A DNA stretch of 64,000 nucleotides, taken from the NCBI GenBank assembly GCA_964537715.1, contig CAZIAH010000007.1:1-64000 (forward strand), given 5' to 3'. Positions 36,977 through 45,397 of this stretch are shown piece after piece (within the stretch, counting starts at the first letter, position 1; each line of letters begins with the position of its first letter). Made by a program: the position numbers and the translations under genes. Source of the stretch: CAZTZL01 sp964537715. Its GTDB lineage: Bacteria; Zhuqueibacterota; QNDG01; DSAB01. The notes below the pieces were generated by a model. That model saw only the letters and a list, made by a program, of their open reading frames with translations, did not search any database and was not told the origin of the DNA.

Positions 36977-38599
36977 TCAAGATCGATGCAGGTATATTTT
37001 AAACTCGTCAAGTGATTCATAATAATCATAGTCATTCAAATACTTATCCCACCAGCCACTTTGCTTTAAATATTCGTAAATACAAAATCCCTGTGGGCAT
37101 GCCGTACACTTTCCCACAGCATGAATAAAAAGAATCTTGGGCTGATGATTGAGTACATCTTCTCCTAACTCTTCAAGAAATTGCTTTTCCTCTTTTGTCC
37201 AGTTTGATTCGGTACGATATGGGAAAGAGCCATCTTCATTTTTCTTGACTCCTTCGTAAATCATGGCTATGGGAGAAGACGTGACATATCTTGACCCAGG
37301 AAACCGGTTTGCATAAAGCAGTGTGGGATAGACGGGAATCATAGCGGTTGTAATAAAAATCACTGTATCTTCGGTTTGAGAATTTTGCTCAATCACATTC
37401 AAAAATTCAGACAGAAACGGATAACGCCTGTCACTGAGAGCAAAGGTTCTCATCCCGTCTTGAAAATATTTAAAATTTATAAAAACAAACAGTACGAATA
37501 ATGACACGAACCGTACAAAACGATACATCGATTCATGCATATGAAAAAAAAATTTCAAATTTTCCAGTAAAATCAATATGATCATCATCCAAAATATAAT
37601 AAACAATGCAATAAATGGAAAAAAGTGATTTTGAAATCCTTTGTGTTGAAAAACATAAATGCCATATCCAGCAAGCATTGAAATGAAGAGGCTTTCGACT
37701 AACATTTTGTGGCTTGTTGCCTTTATTCGAATAAAAACAAACGCCAGAAAGCTTCCAATAAAAATGACCCACGTTTTAAAAACCGAAAAGAAATACAAGG
37801 CTCTGAATCTTGAGGTATTATACACATCATAATGTGATCGGATAAACGGAATCCATCTGTAAAAAAATGCGTTGAACATGGATTTGGGTATCAGTAAAAA
37901 ATGCAAAAGATAAGCAAAACCAAGGCACACAGCAACAAAAATTTCAGGTGCGAACAGGCATCGCCAATTTCTTGTTCGAAGAAGCAACCAGATTTCCATC
38001 ACAACTGCAATAAAGACAAAATGCGGTTTTAACAGTGTGAACAACGACATCATCAATCCAACGACAACAGCAAGCATCAAAGGAAATGATTTTCCCCGAT
38101 AGCGTGCTTCACGTAAGAAAACAAAAGGCAGATAGCCCAGAATAAAAAGATGTTCACGTTGACCATAATGTCCCCATGACAACGATGTGAAGGAGATCAA
38201 TAGAATGGCGATGCTTATCACGACTGGGGATACAAGGGATTTAAACAGATCCGATTTTAATAGGATCAAATAAACAAAAATTGACGAAACGATGGTCACA
38301 AAGGTAACTGTGCAATAAAAAGACAATGGAATACTAATTTTCAGAATAGAGGAAAGAATGACGGGAAATACATGTAAGTAATTTGCCAACGGAGGATTGA
38401 CTCCACTAAAATCAACGTAAGGAATGGCACCCTTTAAAAGAAGTTGTGCCGATTGTAGGAAATAGGCACAATCGTGATGAACTTTGATACCTGAAAAAAG
38501 AATTAAATAAATAAGCCCAAAAACACCTGTAAAAAAAGTCAAGACTGCTAAAAACCAAATCGTTTTATGTTCAATACCCGTTTGATCTTCCGAAATCAT
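36977..38599 (-). CDS. Polytopic membrane protein, GT-C-like (GT39/ArnT-type) glycosyltransferase candidate
   Basis: A 540-residue protein with about eleven membrane helices and a soluble C-terminal domain of about 130 residues. The first periplasmic loop has HHDCAYFLQSAQLLLKG then PYVDFSGVNPPLA. An acidic residue after helix 1 and an N-x-P-L segment there are typical of GT-C enzymes that use polyprenyl-phosphate sugars. It is the first gene of the cassette ending with the GT2 gene, so it may transfer the lipid-linked sugar to its acceptor outside the membrane. A promoter is visible at 38656-38683. Confidence 0.7.
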   Translation of the reverse strand: MISEDQTGIEHKTIWFLAVLTFFTGVFGLIYLILFSGIKVHHDCAYFLQSAQLLLKGAIPYVDFSGVNPPLANYLHVFPVILSSILKISIPLSFYCTVTFVTIVSSIFVYLILLKSDLFKSLVSPVVISIAILLISFTSLSWGHYGQREHLFILGYLPFVFLREARYRGKSFPLMLAVVVGLMMSLFTLLKPHFVFIAVVMEIWLLLRTRNWRCLFAPEIFVAVCLGFAYLLHFLLIPKSMFNAFFYRWIPFIRSHYDVYNTSRFRALYFFSVFKTWVIFIGSFLAFVFIRIKATSHKMLVESLFISMLAGYGIYVFQHKGFQNHFFPFIALFIIFWMMIILILLENLKFFFHMHESMYRFVRFVSLFVLFVFINFKYFQDGMRTFALSDRRYPFLSEFLNVIEQNSQTEDTVIFITTAMIPVYPTLLYANRFPGSRYVTSSPIAMIYEGVKKNEDGSFPYRTESNWTKEEKQFLEELGEDVLNHQPKILFIHAVGKCTACPQGFCIYEYLKQSGWWDKYLNDYDYYESLDEFKIYLHRS

Positions 38600-38655
38600 T
38601 CTGTCACTGCCTGCAACTATTGATAAATTTTGGTCTTATTTTTTAATTCACATCC

Positions 38656-38683
38656 AAAATATAACAATTTCTCTCAATGTCAA
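38656..38683 (-). promoter_or_regulatory. Promoter for the glycan cassette
   Basis: Minus strand TTGACA at 38678-38683, 16-base spacer, TATTTT at 38656-38661, about 57 bases upstream of the GT-C gene. No terminator for the trp operon is visible between trpG and this promoter. Confidence 0.7.
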
Positions 38684-38711
38684 GTATAAACTGGTTGAAT
38701 TGATTTCGAGA

Positions 38712-39284
38712 TTAACTGTGGCTATTGCTTAAAAAGTTTTTCAGCAAATCCTTGCCGACATCTGTGAGGATGGATTCTGGATGAAATTGCACACCTTCAA
38801 TGGAATATTGCTTATGCCGGATGCCCATGATCACTCCATTCTCCGTCTGTGCAGAAATCTCGAAGCAATTCGGAAGAGTTTCTTTTTCGACGATCAGAGA
38901 GTGATAACGTGTAGCTGTAAACGGATTCTCTATATTTCGATACAAGCCTTTCTGATCATGATAAATCTGGGCAATTTTCCCATGAACAACTTCCCGGGCC
39001 CGGACAACATTTCCTTCAAATGCCATCGCAATGGATTGGTGGCCTAGACAGACACCGAGAATCGGAACCTGTCCGCTAAACGCACGAATGACATCGATCG
39101 AGATGCCGGCTTCCTTGGGTGTACAGGGGCCCGGCGAAATGATAATCGCTTTGGGGTGGCTCTTCCCCACATCTTCAACACCAATCTCGTCATTGCGAAA
39201 TACTTTGAGTTCTTCCCCCAATTCACCCAGATATTGAACCAAATTATATGTAAATGAATCGTAATTATCGATCACGACGATCAT
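38712..39284 (-). CDS. trpG: Anthranilate synthase component II, glutamine amidotransferase
   Basis: A 190-residue class I amidotransferase that supplies ammonia to TrpE. The catalytic cysteine is C79 in GVCLGHQSIA; the His-Glu pair is in VQFHPES near the C terminus. It is stand-alone, not fused to trpD or trpE. As the only such gene in the window it may also serve PabB. It is the last gene of the trp operon, one base after trpE. Confidence 0.95.
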   Translation of the reverse strand: MIVVIDNYDSFTYNLVQYLGELGEELKVFRNDEIGVEDVGKSHPKAIIISPGPCTPKEAGISIDVIRAFSGQVPILGVCLGHQSIAMAFEGNVVRAREVVHGKIAQIYHDQKGLYRNIENPFTATRYHSLIVEKETLPNCFEISAQTENGVIMGIRHKQYSIEGVQFHPESILTDVGKDLLKNFLSNSHS

Positions 39285-39285
39285 T

Positions 39286-40674
39286 TCATCCTCCTGTCAT
39301 TTCCACGGCATGTATCAGTGCCCGTGCCTTGTTGAGGGTTTCCTGATATTCCTTTTCCGGTATAGAATCCGCTACAATGCCGGCACCTGCCTGAATGAAT
39401 CCCTGTTTCTGTTTGATCACAATTGTTCGAATAGCAATGCACATATCCAAATTTCCTGAAAAATCAAAATATCCAATCGATCCCGCATAAATGTTCCGCT
39501 TGATCGTTTCCAGTTCATTGATAATCTCCATGGCCCGAACTTTAGGCGCTCCGGAAACCGTTCCTGCCGGAAACGAAGTAGCCAGTACATCGAATGCATC
39601 AAAAGGAGATTTTAATTGTCCGACGACATTGGAGACAATATGCATCACCTTCGAATAGCGTTCGATTTGCAGCAAATCTGTAACACGGACGGTGCCATAC
39701 TGACAAACCCGCCCGATATCGTTTCTTGCAAGATCGACGAGCATGATATGTTCGGCACATTCCTTTTCGTCCTTTAAAAGTTCTTTTTCGTGGTTTCGAT
39801 CTTCTTGGACACTCCGGCCTCTCGGACGTGTTCCGGCAAGAGGTCGCGTGGTGACCTGATCTCCTAAAAGTTTTACCAATATTTCTGGTGACGATCCCAA
39901 CACATAGTGATCCTTCAAATTCAAATAGTACATGTAGGGCGAGGGATTGGTCAATCGAAGCGCTTTGTAGACGGTAAAAGAATCTGTGTGCAGTCGGAAA
40001 CCAAATCGCTGAGACAGCACCACCTGAAAAATATCACCGGCAAGAATATATTCCTTGGCCTGTTTGACGATTTGGCAGAAATCTTTCTCCGAAAAGTTGG
40101 ACTGCAAATTCAATTTCCCATTTTCTTCTTGAAACCTTGGATTTCGAATATCGCCGACACAGGTTTCAATAATCCTTTTCAGTTGATGCAGTCGATCTTG
40201 ACTTCCTTGTTCGGAATAGACGATAATATCCACGGTTTTTTCTTTATGATCAAAAACAACGACTTCGGATGGGAACATGAAAAAACTGTCAGGGGTACCC
40301 AATTCATCCGGATTGGTGTGTGCCACTTTTTCGAAAAAAGGAATCATATCATACGCCATATATCCGACAGCACCCCCGCTAAAGGGTGCAATGGCAGGAT
40401 AATTTTTGTGCTGATTGAGCAACTCTCTTAAAACAGAAACCGGGTTTCCCTTTTGATGAGTGACAATACCGTTTGATTGAATCGTCATCGTATCGCTTTG
40501 ACTTTTGAAAATTTGAAACGGATGGGCACCGATAAATGAATATCTCCCCCGTTTTCCGAGACTCTCTAACGATTCGTAGAGAAAACTGTACGGCTCTTCT
40601 CGGTAGAGTTTCTCATAGGCCAAAATCGGGCAGAATTCCTGCTCCAGACGAATATGATCGTATTTCAGATTCAT
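39286..40674 (-). CDS. trpE: Anthranilate synthase component I
   Basis: Converts chorismate to anthranilate. The 462-residue protein has the chorismate-binding core in its C-terminal half (SPEILVKLLGD, RPLAGTRPRG, SGAPKVRAMEII, QAGAGIVADS). The N-terminal domain should hold the tryptophan feedback site. It overlaps trpA by four bases. The first enzyme of the pathway is encoded next to last in the operon, unlike the classical trpE-first order. Confidence 0.95.
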   Translation of the reverse strand: MNLKYDHIRLEQEFCPILAYEKLYREEPYSFLYESLESLGKRGRYSFIGAHPFQIFKSQSDTMTIQSNGIVTHQKGNPVSVLRELLNQHKNYPAIAPFSGGAVGYMAYDMIPFFEKVAHTNPDELGTPDSFFMFPSEVVVFDHKEKTVDIIVYSEQGSQDRLHQLKRIIETCVGDIRNPRFQEENGKLNLQSNFSEKDFCQIVKQAKEYILAGDIFQVVLSQRFGFRLHTDSFTVYKALRLTNPSPYMYYLNLKDHYVLGSSPEILVKLLGDQVTTRPLAGTRPRGRSVQEDRNHEKELLKDEKECAEHIMLVDLARNDIGRVCQYGTVRVTDLLQIERYSKVMHIVSNVVGQLKSPFDAFDVLATSFPAGTVSGAPKVRAMEIINELETIKRNIYAGSIGYFDFSGNLDMCIAIRTIVIKQKQGFIQAGAGIVADSIPEKEYQETLNKARALIHAVEMTGG

Positions 40675-41453
40675 GATGCACTCCGTTCACTTTGGGTTGC
40701 CTTTTTGAATTGTTCGACCAAACCTGACAGATTTTCCCTTTCCTTGATGGCCTGGATGAACCGGCTTCCAATAATCACACCATCGACTTTCCCGGCAAGT
40801 GTTTTGACATGTTCCGGGGTCGAAATCCCGAATCCGACGGCAAGCGGTCGACGGGTAATCATTTTCATTTTTGTGATTAAATCAAACAGTTCATCTGGCA
40901 ATTGGTTTCTGACACCAGTCGTCCCCGTAATACTGATACAATAAATAAATCCTGTAGATTTTTCGGCCACGAATTTCATCCGTTCTTCAGTCGATGTGGG
41001 CGTGACAAAAAAGATCAAATCGATCTCAGACTGTTTTGAAAGCTGAATCCAGTCTTCCGATTCTTCAATCGGCAGATCGGGAACAATCAAGCCAGAAATA
41101 TTCACTCTTTTTAAATCCTGGAATAACCTTTCTTTCCCGTATGCAAGCAGAGGATTGATATAGGACATCATAACCAGCGGACAAGAGAGAGAAAGTTTTT
41201 GGATTTCGCTAATAATTTTCTCAAGCGTCACACCGCTTTCTAATGCAATCTGGGAGGCCTCCTGAATAATCGGACCATCCGCAATCGGGTCTGAAAATGG
41301 AATCCCCACTTCGATAATATCCGCACCAGCCTCTGAAAGCATTTGTATATTTTTCATGGAGTTCTGTAATGAAGGAAATCCGCCGGTCGTGTATGCGATG
41401 AGCACGGTTTCGTTCTTTTGTTTGAGTTCATCAAATTTTTGAGATAGTTTCAT
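40671..41453 (-). CDS. trpA: Tryptophan synthase alpha chain
   Basis: Cleaves indole-3-glycerol phosphate to indole. TIM barrel of 260 residues with catalytic E48 and D59 in IIEVGIPFSDPIADG, and the phosphate-binding loop GFGIS. Four-base overlaps with trpB upstream and trpE downstream. Confidence 0.96.
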   Translation of the reverse strand: MKLSQKFDELKQKNETVLIAYTTGGFPSLQNSMKNIQMLSEAGADIIEVGIPFSDPIADGPIIQEASQIALESGVTLEKIISEIQKLSLSCPLVMMSYINPLLAYGKERLFQDLKRVNISGLIVPDLPIEESEDWIQLSKQSEIDLIFFVTPTSTEERMKFVAEKSTGFIYCISITGTTGVRNQLPDELFDLITKMKMITRRPLAVGFGISTPEHVKTLAGKVDGVIIGSRFIQAIKERENLSGLVEQFKKATQSERSAS

Positions 41454-42631
41454 ACCAGCCCCTCTACGATTTCGAGATCCTTGTCGCCTCTTCCAGACAA
41501 ATTGATGATCATAATTTGCTGGTCATCCAAAGTCGAAATCACTTTCAAAGCATGTGCAACGGCGTGTGCACTTTCCAAAGCGGGAATAATTCCTTCAGTT
41601 TCGCATAAGATTTTAAAACCTTCCAAAGCCTCTTTATCTGTGACTGAGACATATTGTACCCGGCTGCTCTCTTTGAGATATGCATGCTCCGGCCCCACAC
41701 CCGGATAATCCAGACCGGCCGAAACAGAATGGGCTTCCATGATCTGTCCATCTGCATCTTGAAGCAGATAGCTCATGGCACCATGGAGCACGCCCGGCGT
41801 TCCCTGGCACAATGAAGCCCCGTGCTTTTGCGTTTCGATACCCAATCCTCCGGCTTCCACACCGATCATTTCAACATCCTCTTTAAGAAAAGGATAAAAC
41901 AGACCCATGGCATTGCTTCCTCCACCCACACAGGCAATCAGAATATCAGGTAATTTTCCTTCGACCTGCTTGATTTGATCTCGAACTTCTTTGCCAATCA
42001 CCGACTGGAATTCTCGTACAATCATCGGATAAGGATGTGGGCCAACCACAGAACCGATACAATAATAGGTATTTCTAACATTGGTCACCCAGTCCCGGAT
42101 CGCTTCGTTGATTGCATCTTTGAGTGTACTGGAACCCGAATTCACGGGGATGACTTTGGTACCAAGCAATTCCATGCGAAAGACATTCATTCTTTGACGT
42201 TTTATATCTTCGGAACCCATATAAACCACGCATTCCATATCAAACAGCGCACAGGCGGTTGCCGTGGCCACACCATGTTGTCCTGCACCTGTCTCTGCAA
42301 TAATCCGCTTCTTTCCCATTTTTTTGGCCAGCAAAACCTGCCCAATCGTATTGTTGATTTTATGTGCGCCCGTGTGCGCCAGATCCTCCCGTTTTAAATA
42401 AACTCTGACTCCTTTTTTATTTCGACTCAAACGTTCGGCGAAATAGAGCGGAGTCGGTCTTCCAACATATTGCTTTAAGTAACCTTTTAACGTATCTTGA
42501 AAGGTTTGATCCTGCTCAATAAATTTGTATTCTTCTTCCAATTCGTTGATCGCGCCCATGAGTGTTTCAGGTACAAATCGCCCCCCAAATTTCCCCCAGT
42601 ACCCATGACTATCCGGTAAAACAGCTTTCAT
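41450..42631 (-). CDS. trpB: Tryptophan synthase beta chain
   Basis: PLP enzyme of 393 residues joining indole and serine. The PLP lysine is K91 in HTGAHKINN, the GGGSNAMG phosphate loop is near 230, and AETGAGQHGVA is present. It is the TrpB1 type, which pairs with TrpA. It overlaps trpF and trpA by four bases each. Confidence 0.97.
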   Translation of the reverse strand: MKAVLPDSHGYWGKFGGRFVPETLMGAINELEEEYKFIEQDQTFQDTLKGYLKQYVGRPTPLYFAERLSRNKKGVRVYLKREDLAHTGAHKINNTIGQVLLAKKMGKKRIIAETGAGQHGVATATACALFDMECVVYMGSEDIKRQRMNVFRMELLGTKVIPVNSGSSTLKDAINEAIRDWVTNVRNTYYCIGSVVGPHPYPMIVREFQSVIGKEVRDQIKQVEGKLPDILIACVGGGSNAMGLFYPFLKEDVEMIGVEAGGLGIETQKHGASLCQGTPGVLHGAMSYLLQDADGQIMEAHSVSAGLDYPGVGPEHAYLKESSRVQYVSVTDKEALEGFKILCETEGIIPALESAHAVAHALKVISTLDDQQIMIINLSGRGDKDLEIVEGLV

Positions 42632-43227
42632 TGAACCTCCTCTATAAATCGTTTGACCTTTTCAGGATCCTTTTTCCCTACTGTTTTCTCCACACCAGAA
42701 GAAACATCCACGCCGTAGGGACTTAGTAGCTTCACCACACGGCCCACATTTTCTGGAGTCAAACCACCCGCTATAATAATTGGAAAATCAATATCTTTTG
42801 CAATGTTCCAATCAAATGTCTTTCCGCTTCCGGCCCCCGGATCGAGCAAAAATGCAGAAACCGAATAGGACTTCATTCTGCTAACCAGTATTTCCGAAGT
42901 ATCATTTTCACTGACGTGAATTCTCTTAATAATCGATTTGTTTATTTTATGACAATAATCCGGCGATTCATTCCCGTGCAGTTGAACCACATCAATTCCA
43001 GTAAAAGTAGCTACTTCATCAACATACTTGAGTGAAACATCCATAAATACGCCAACTGACGTAACAAAGGGGATTAATTGTTTAATGATATACTTTGCAC
43101 TATCAGGATCGATTTGTCTTGGTGACTTTGTAAATATGAATCCAAGTGCATCAGCACCATATTCAACCGCCATGCACGCATCTTCCAGATTGGTAATGCT
43201 GCAAATCTTGACTCGTGTTCTCATCAT
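42628..43227 (-). CDS. trpF: Phosphoribosylanthranilate isomerase
   Basis: A 199-residue TIM barrel. The family KICG signature appears as KICSI with the conserved C9, and the catalytic aspartate is in LLDPGAGSGKTFDW. Overlaps trpC and trpB by four bases. Not fused to trpC. Confidence 0.94.
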   Translation of the reverse strand: MMRTRVKICSITNLEDACMAVEYGADALGFIFTKSPRQIDPDSAKYIIKQLIPFVTSVGVFMDVSLKYVDEVATFTGIDVVQLHGNESPDYCHKINKSIIKRIHVSENDTSEILVSRMKSYSVSAFLLDPGAGSGKTFDWNIAKDIDFPIIIAGGLTPENVGRVVKLLSPYGVDVSSGVEKTVGKKDPEKVKRFIEEVQ

Positions 43228-44003
43228 GCATCCTCATCCAGTAAAAGACTTTGAAGTTTTTCACCAATATCATTTGCCCGCATGAGGGGTTCGCCAATCA
43301 ACACCCCGTCAAATCCGGCTTTCCTGAGCAGACCAATATCATCTTTTGTATCGATTCCACTTTCACTAACTGTGAGAATTCGATCCGGAATTTTCTTTTT
43401 TAGTCTTTCGGAAGTATGCAAATCGACCTGAAATGTCTTCAAATTGCGGTTGTTGATGCCAATAATTTCGGGATCGGCCTCGAGTACCCCTTCAAGTTCC
43501 TCTTCCGTATGCACTTCGACCAGGCAACGCATTCCCGTTTTCCCTGCGATTTCCTGAAAACCGATCAGCTCCTGTTTATTCAGTACGGCAGCAATCAGCA
43601 GAATCGCATCCGCACCAATCGCACGGGATTCGTAAATCTGATAAGAATCGATAATAAATTCTTTTCTGAAAACAGGAATTCGAACGGCTTTTTTAACTAG
43701 AGTGAGATACTCCTGTTTGCCCCCGAAATAATAGGTATCCGTCAGTACAGAAATCGCACTAACTCCGGATTTCTCATAAATCAGAGCAATCTTTTTGGGA
43801 TCAAAATCTTTTCGAATCAAACCGGCTGAGGGAGATTTCCTTTTAATCTCGGCGATAATTGAAATCCCTGTTTTTTGTAGTGCTTTTTTAAAATCACGGA
43901 TTTCAGGAACGGGCAACTGCATCAATGTATCCAGTGGAACTGCCTTTTTTCGTCTCTCAATTTCCTGCTTTTTCCGCTGAACAATTTCATCGAGTATCGT
44001 CAC
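43224..44003 (-). CDS. trpC: Indole-3-glycerol phosphate synthase
   Basis: A 259-residue TIM barrel. It has catalytic lysine in IIAEIKRKSPSAG (about 49-61), KEFIIDSYQIYE, and GINNRNLKTF followed by VSESGI. It lies nine bases after trpD. Confidence 0.96.
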   Translation of the reverse strand: MTILDEIVQRKKQEIERRKKAVPLDTLMQLPVPEIRDFKKALQKTGISIIAEIKRKSPSAGLIRKDFDPKKIALIYEKSGVSAISVLTDTYYFGGKQEYLTLVKKAVRIPVFRKEFIIDSYQIYESRAIGADAILLIAAVLNKQELIGFQEIAGKTGMRCLVEVHTEEELEGVLEADPEIIGINNRNLKTFQVDLHTSERLKKKIPDRILTVSESGIDTKDDIGLLRKAGFDGVLIGEPLMRANDIGEKLQSLLLDEDA

Positions 44004-44012
44004 GGCTGCCTC

Positions 44013-45026
44013 TTATTCATTGGTCATTTTCTTGAGTTTTTCAAGCCGTTCGAGTGCTTCCCCCGAATCGATGGATTCTTTGGCTTTGTATATGCCATCC
44101 TGAATGGAATCCGCATGTCCACCGACATAAATTACGGCTCCGGCATTGATCAGCACAAAATCTCTTTCGGGTCCTTCTTTTCCATCTAAAATCCGAATTG
44201 CGATTTCGGCATTTCGATCCGGATCGCCTCCTTTTAACTGATCGGAAGAAATGGATTTCAATCCTACATTTTCGGGTTCCAGATTGTATTTTTGGATATT
44301 GCCCTTTTTGAGTTCATAAACCGTGGTTTTTCCGGTCAATGTAATTTCATCCAATCCATCCTCTCCATGAACAACCATCACATGTTCCGATCCCAATTTT
44401 TGCAGGGTAGTCACCATCGATTCCATGATGTTTTCATCGAATACACCCAAAAGCTGCCGTTTTGCACCGGCCGGATTGGTCATAGGACCGAGTATATTGA
44501 AAATCGTTCGCACGCCCATTTCCCGCCTGGGACCGATGGCATATTTCATGGCATTGTGAAGCTTCGGAGCAAAAAGAAATCCGATCCCGTTTTCATCGAT
44601 ACATTGTCCTACTTTTTCAGGGCCGACTTCGACATTGACGCCCAATTTCATGAACAAATCAGCGCTTCCGCATTGGCTGGACACCGAACGGTTTCCATGT
44701 TTGGCAACACTGCATCCTGCGCCTGCTGCCACAATCGCACTGATCGTCGAAACATTGAATGTTCCGCTGCAATCACCTCCGGTACCACAGGTATCGACCA
44801 GATTTTGGTTCATGCATGGGATTCGTGTCGCCTTTTCCCGCATGGCCTGAACAAACCCCGTGATCTCGTCAATGGTTTCCCCTTTCAGACGCAACCCGAT
44901 GAGCAATGCACCGATTTGCGCATCCGTGGCATTGCCGCTCATGATACCCAATGCGATATTGTATGCCTGTTCCTGTGTTAACGATTTGGAGTCCACAACA
45001 GATTGAATTGCTTCTTTGATTTCCAT
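44013..45026 (-). CDS. trpD: Anthranilate phosphoribosyltransferase
   Basis: Attaches phosphoribose to anthranilate. The 337-residue protein has the PRPP loop VDTCGTGGDCSGTFNVST near 80 and KHGNRSVSSQCGSAD. It is the first structural gene of the operon, with AGGAGG seven bases before the ATG. Its expression is governed by the attenuation region at 45103-45382. Confidence 0.96.
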   Translation of the reverse strand: MEIKEAIQSVVDSKSLTQEQAYNIALGIMSGNATDAQIGALLIGLRLKGETIDEITGFVQAMREKATRIPCMNQNLVDTCGTGGDCSGTFNVSTISAIVAAGAGCSVAKHGNRSVSSQCGSADLFMKLGVNVEVGPEKVGQCIDENGIGFLFAPKLHNAMKYAIGPRREMGVRTIFNILGPMTNPAGAKRQLLGVFDENIMESMVTTLQKLGSEHVMVVHGEDGLDEITLTGKTTVYELKKGNIQKYNLEPENVGLKSISSDQLKGGDPDRNAEIAIRILDGKEGPERDFVLINAGAVIYVGGHADSIQDGIYKAKESIDSGEALERLEKLKKMTNE

Positions 45027-45102
45027 TCTCGCCTCCTGAGTTTTATTTCAAGATGATGAATACTAATGGATTACTAAAACTTTGTTATCCGATACCACTC
45101 TT

Positions 45103-45123
45103 ATTTCCCCTGAGAGGGGAAAT
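45103..45123 (-). promoter_or_regulatory. Third hairpin in the trp leader
   Basis: Perfect inverted repeat ATTTCCCC-TCTCA-GGGGAAAT on the minus strand, with no U-run after it. It lies between the second terminator and the trpD ribosome site, so it could stabilise or shield the processed transcript; function unknown. Confidence 0.5.
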
Positions 45124-45146
45124 ATATTGTGGCTTCGCTTTATAAT

Positions 45147-45178
45147 AAAAAAAAGTCGTGAGTTGATTCCCACGACTT
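45147..45178 (-). terminator. Second tandem terminator of the trp leader
   Basis: Minus strand AAGTCGTG-GGAATCAACT-CACGACTT followed by six further T (eight in a row in all). The stem is eight perfect pairs. It lies nine bases beyond the first attenuator. Its loop side (45162-45173) can pair with the 3' arm of the first terminator. Confidence 0.85.
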
Positions 45179-45186
45179 GATTACAT

Positions 45187-45224
45187 AAAAAAGGTGGGAT
45201 CAACCTGCGGGTTTCCCACCTTTT
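45187..45224 (-). terminator. trp attenuator terminator
   Basis: Minus strand AAAAGGTGGGA pairs with TCCCACCTTTT, with an inner AACC-CGCA-GGTT extension and a run of six T. The 5' arm GGTGGG (45215-45220) can instead pair with CCCGCC (45246-45251) just after the leader peptide, forming an antiterminator. Confidence 0.9.
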
Positions 45225-45254
45225 GAATTTTTAAAATATTATAGTGGCGGGGCC

Positions 45255-45332
45255 CTATAACCAGCACCACCACCAGTTTAAATTAAGATTTTCTTTTTTG
45301 ATATTATCCATTTTCATCTGTACAAATTCCAT
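45255..45332 (-). CDS. trpL: trp operon leader peptide
   Basis: Frame of 25 codons from ATG 45332 to TAG 45255-45257; inner in-frame ATGs at 45317 and 45311 are alternative starts (ribosome sites are weak for all). The peptide ends Asn-Trp-Trp-Trp-Cys-Trp-Leu. Four Trp codons within five (45261-45275) are the diagnostic feature of ribosome-mediated attenuation. The Trp codons can pair with CGCCAC (45244-45249), which also forms the antiterminator arm. When charged tRNA-Trp is scarce, ribosomes stall here and the antiterminator should form. Confidence 0.9.
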   Translation of the reverse strand: MEFVQMKMDNIKKENLNLNWWWCWL

Positions 45333-45353
45333 TTGTTTCACAATTGGTTGAAT

Positions 45354-45382
45354 ATTATACGAAATGTTTTTTTTAAAGTCAA
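45354..45382 (-). promoter_or_regulatory. trp operon promoter
   Basis: Minus strand TTGACT at 45377-45382, 17-base spacer with an A8 tract, perfect TATAAT at 45354-45359. A second overlapping TTGACT lies at 45382-45387. It begins 16 bases after the frr stop. No separate frr terminator is seen, so frr transcripts may also meet the attenuator. Confidence 0.88.
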
Positions 45383-45397
45383 GTCAAAAAACATAAA

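Noticed and set aside
44292..44981. Open frame of 229 codons antisense to trpD
   Set aside because: It is a shadow of trpD in a reading frame poor in stops, with no start signal.
45027..45397. T-box or TRAP control of the trp operon
   Set aside because: There is no T-box consensus and no spaced GAG/UAG repeats; the leader peptide with Trp codons and exclusive hairpins explains the region.
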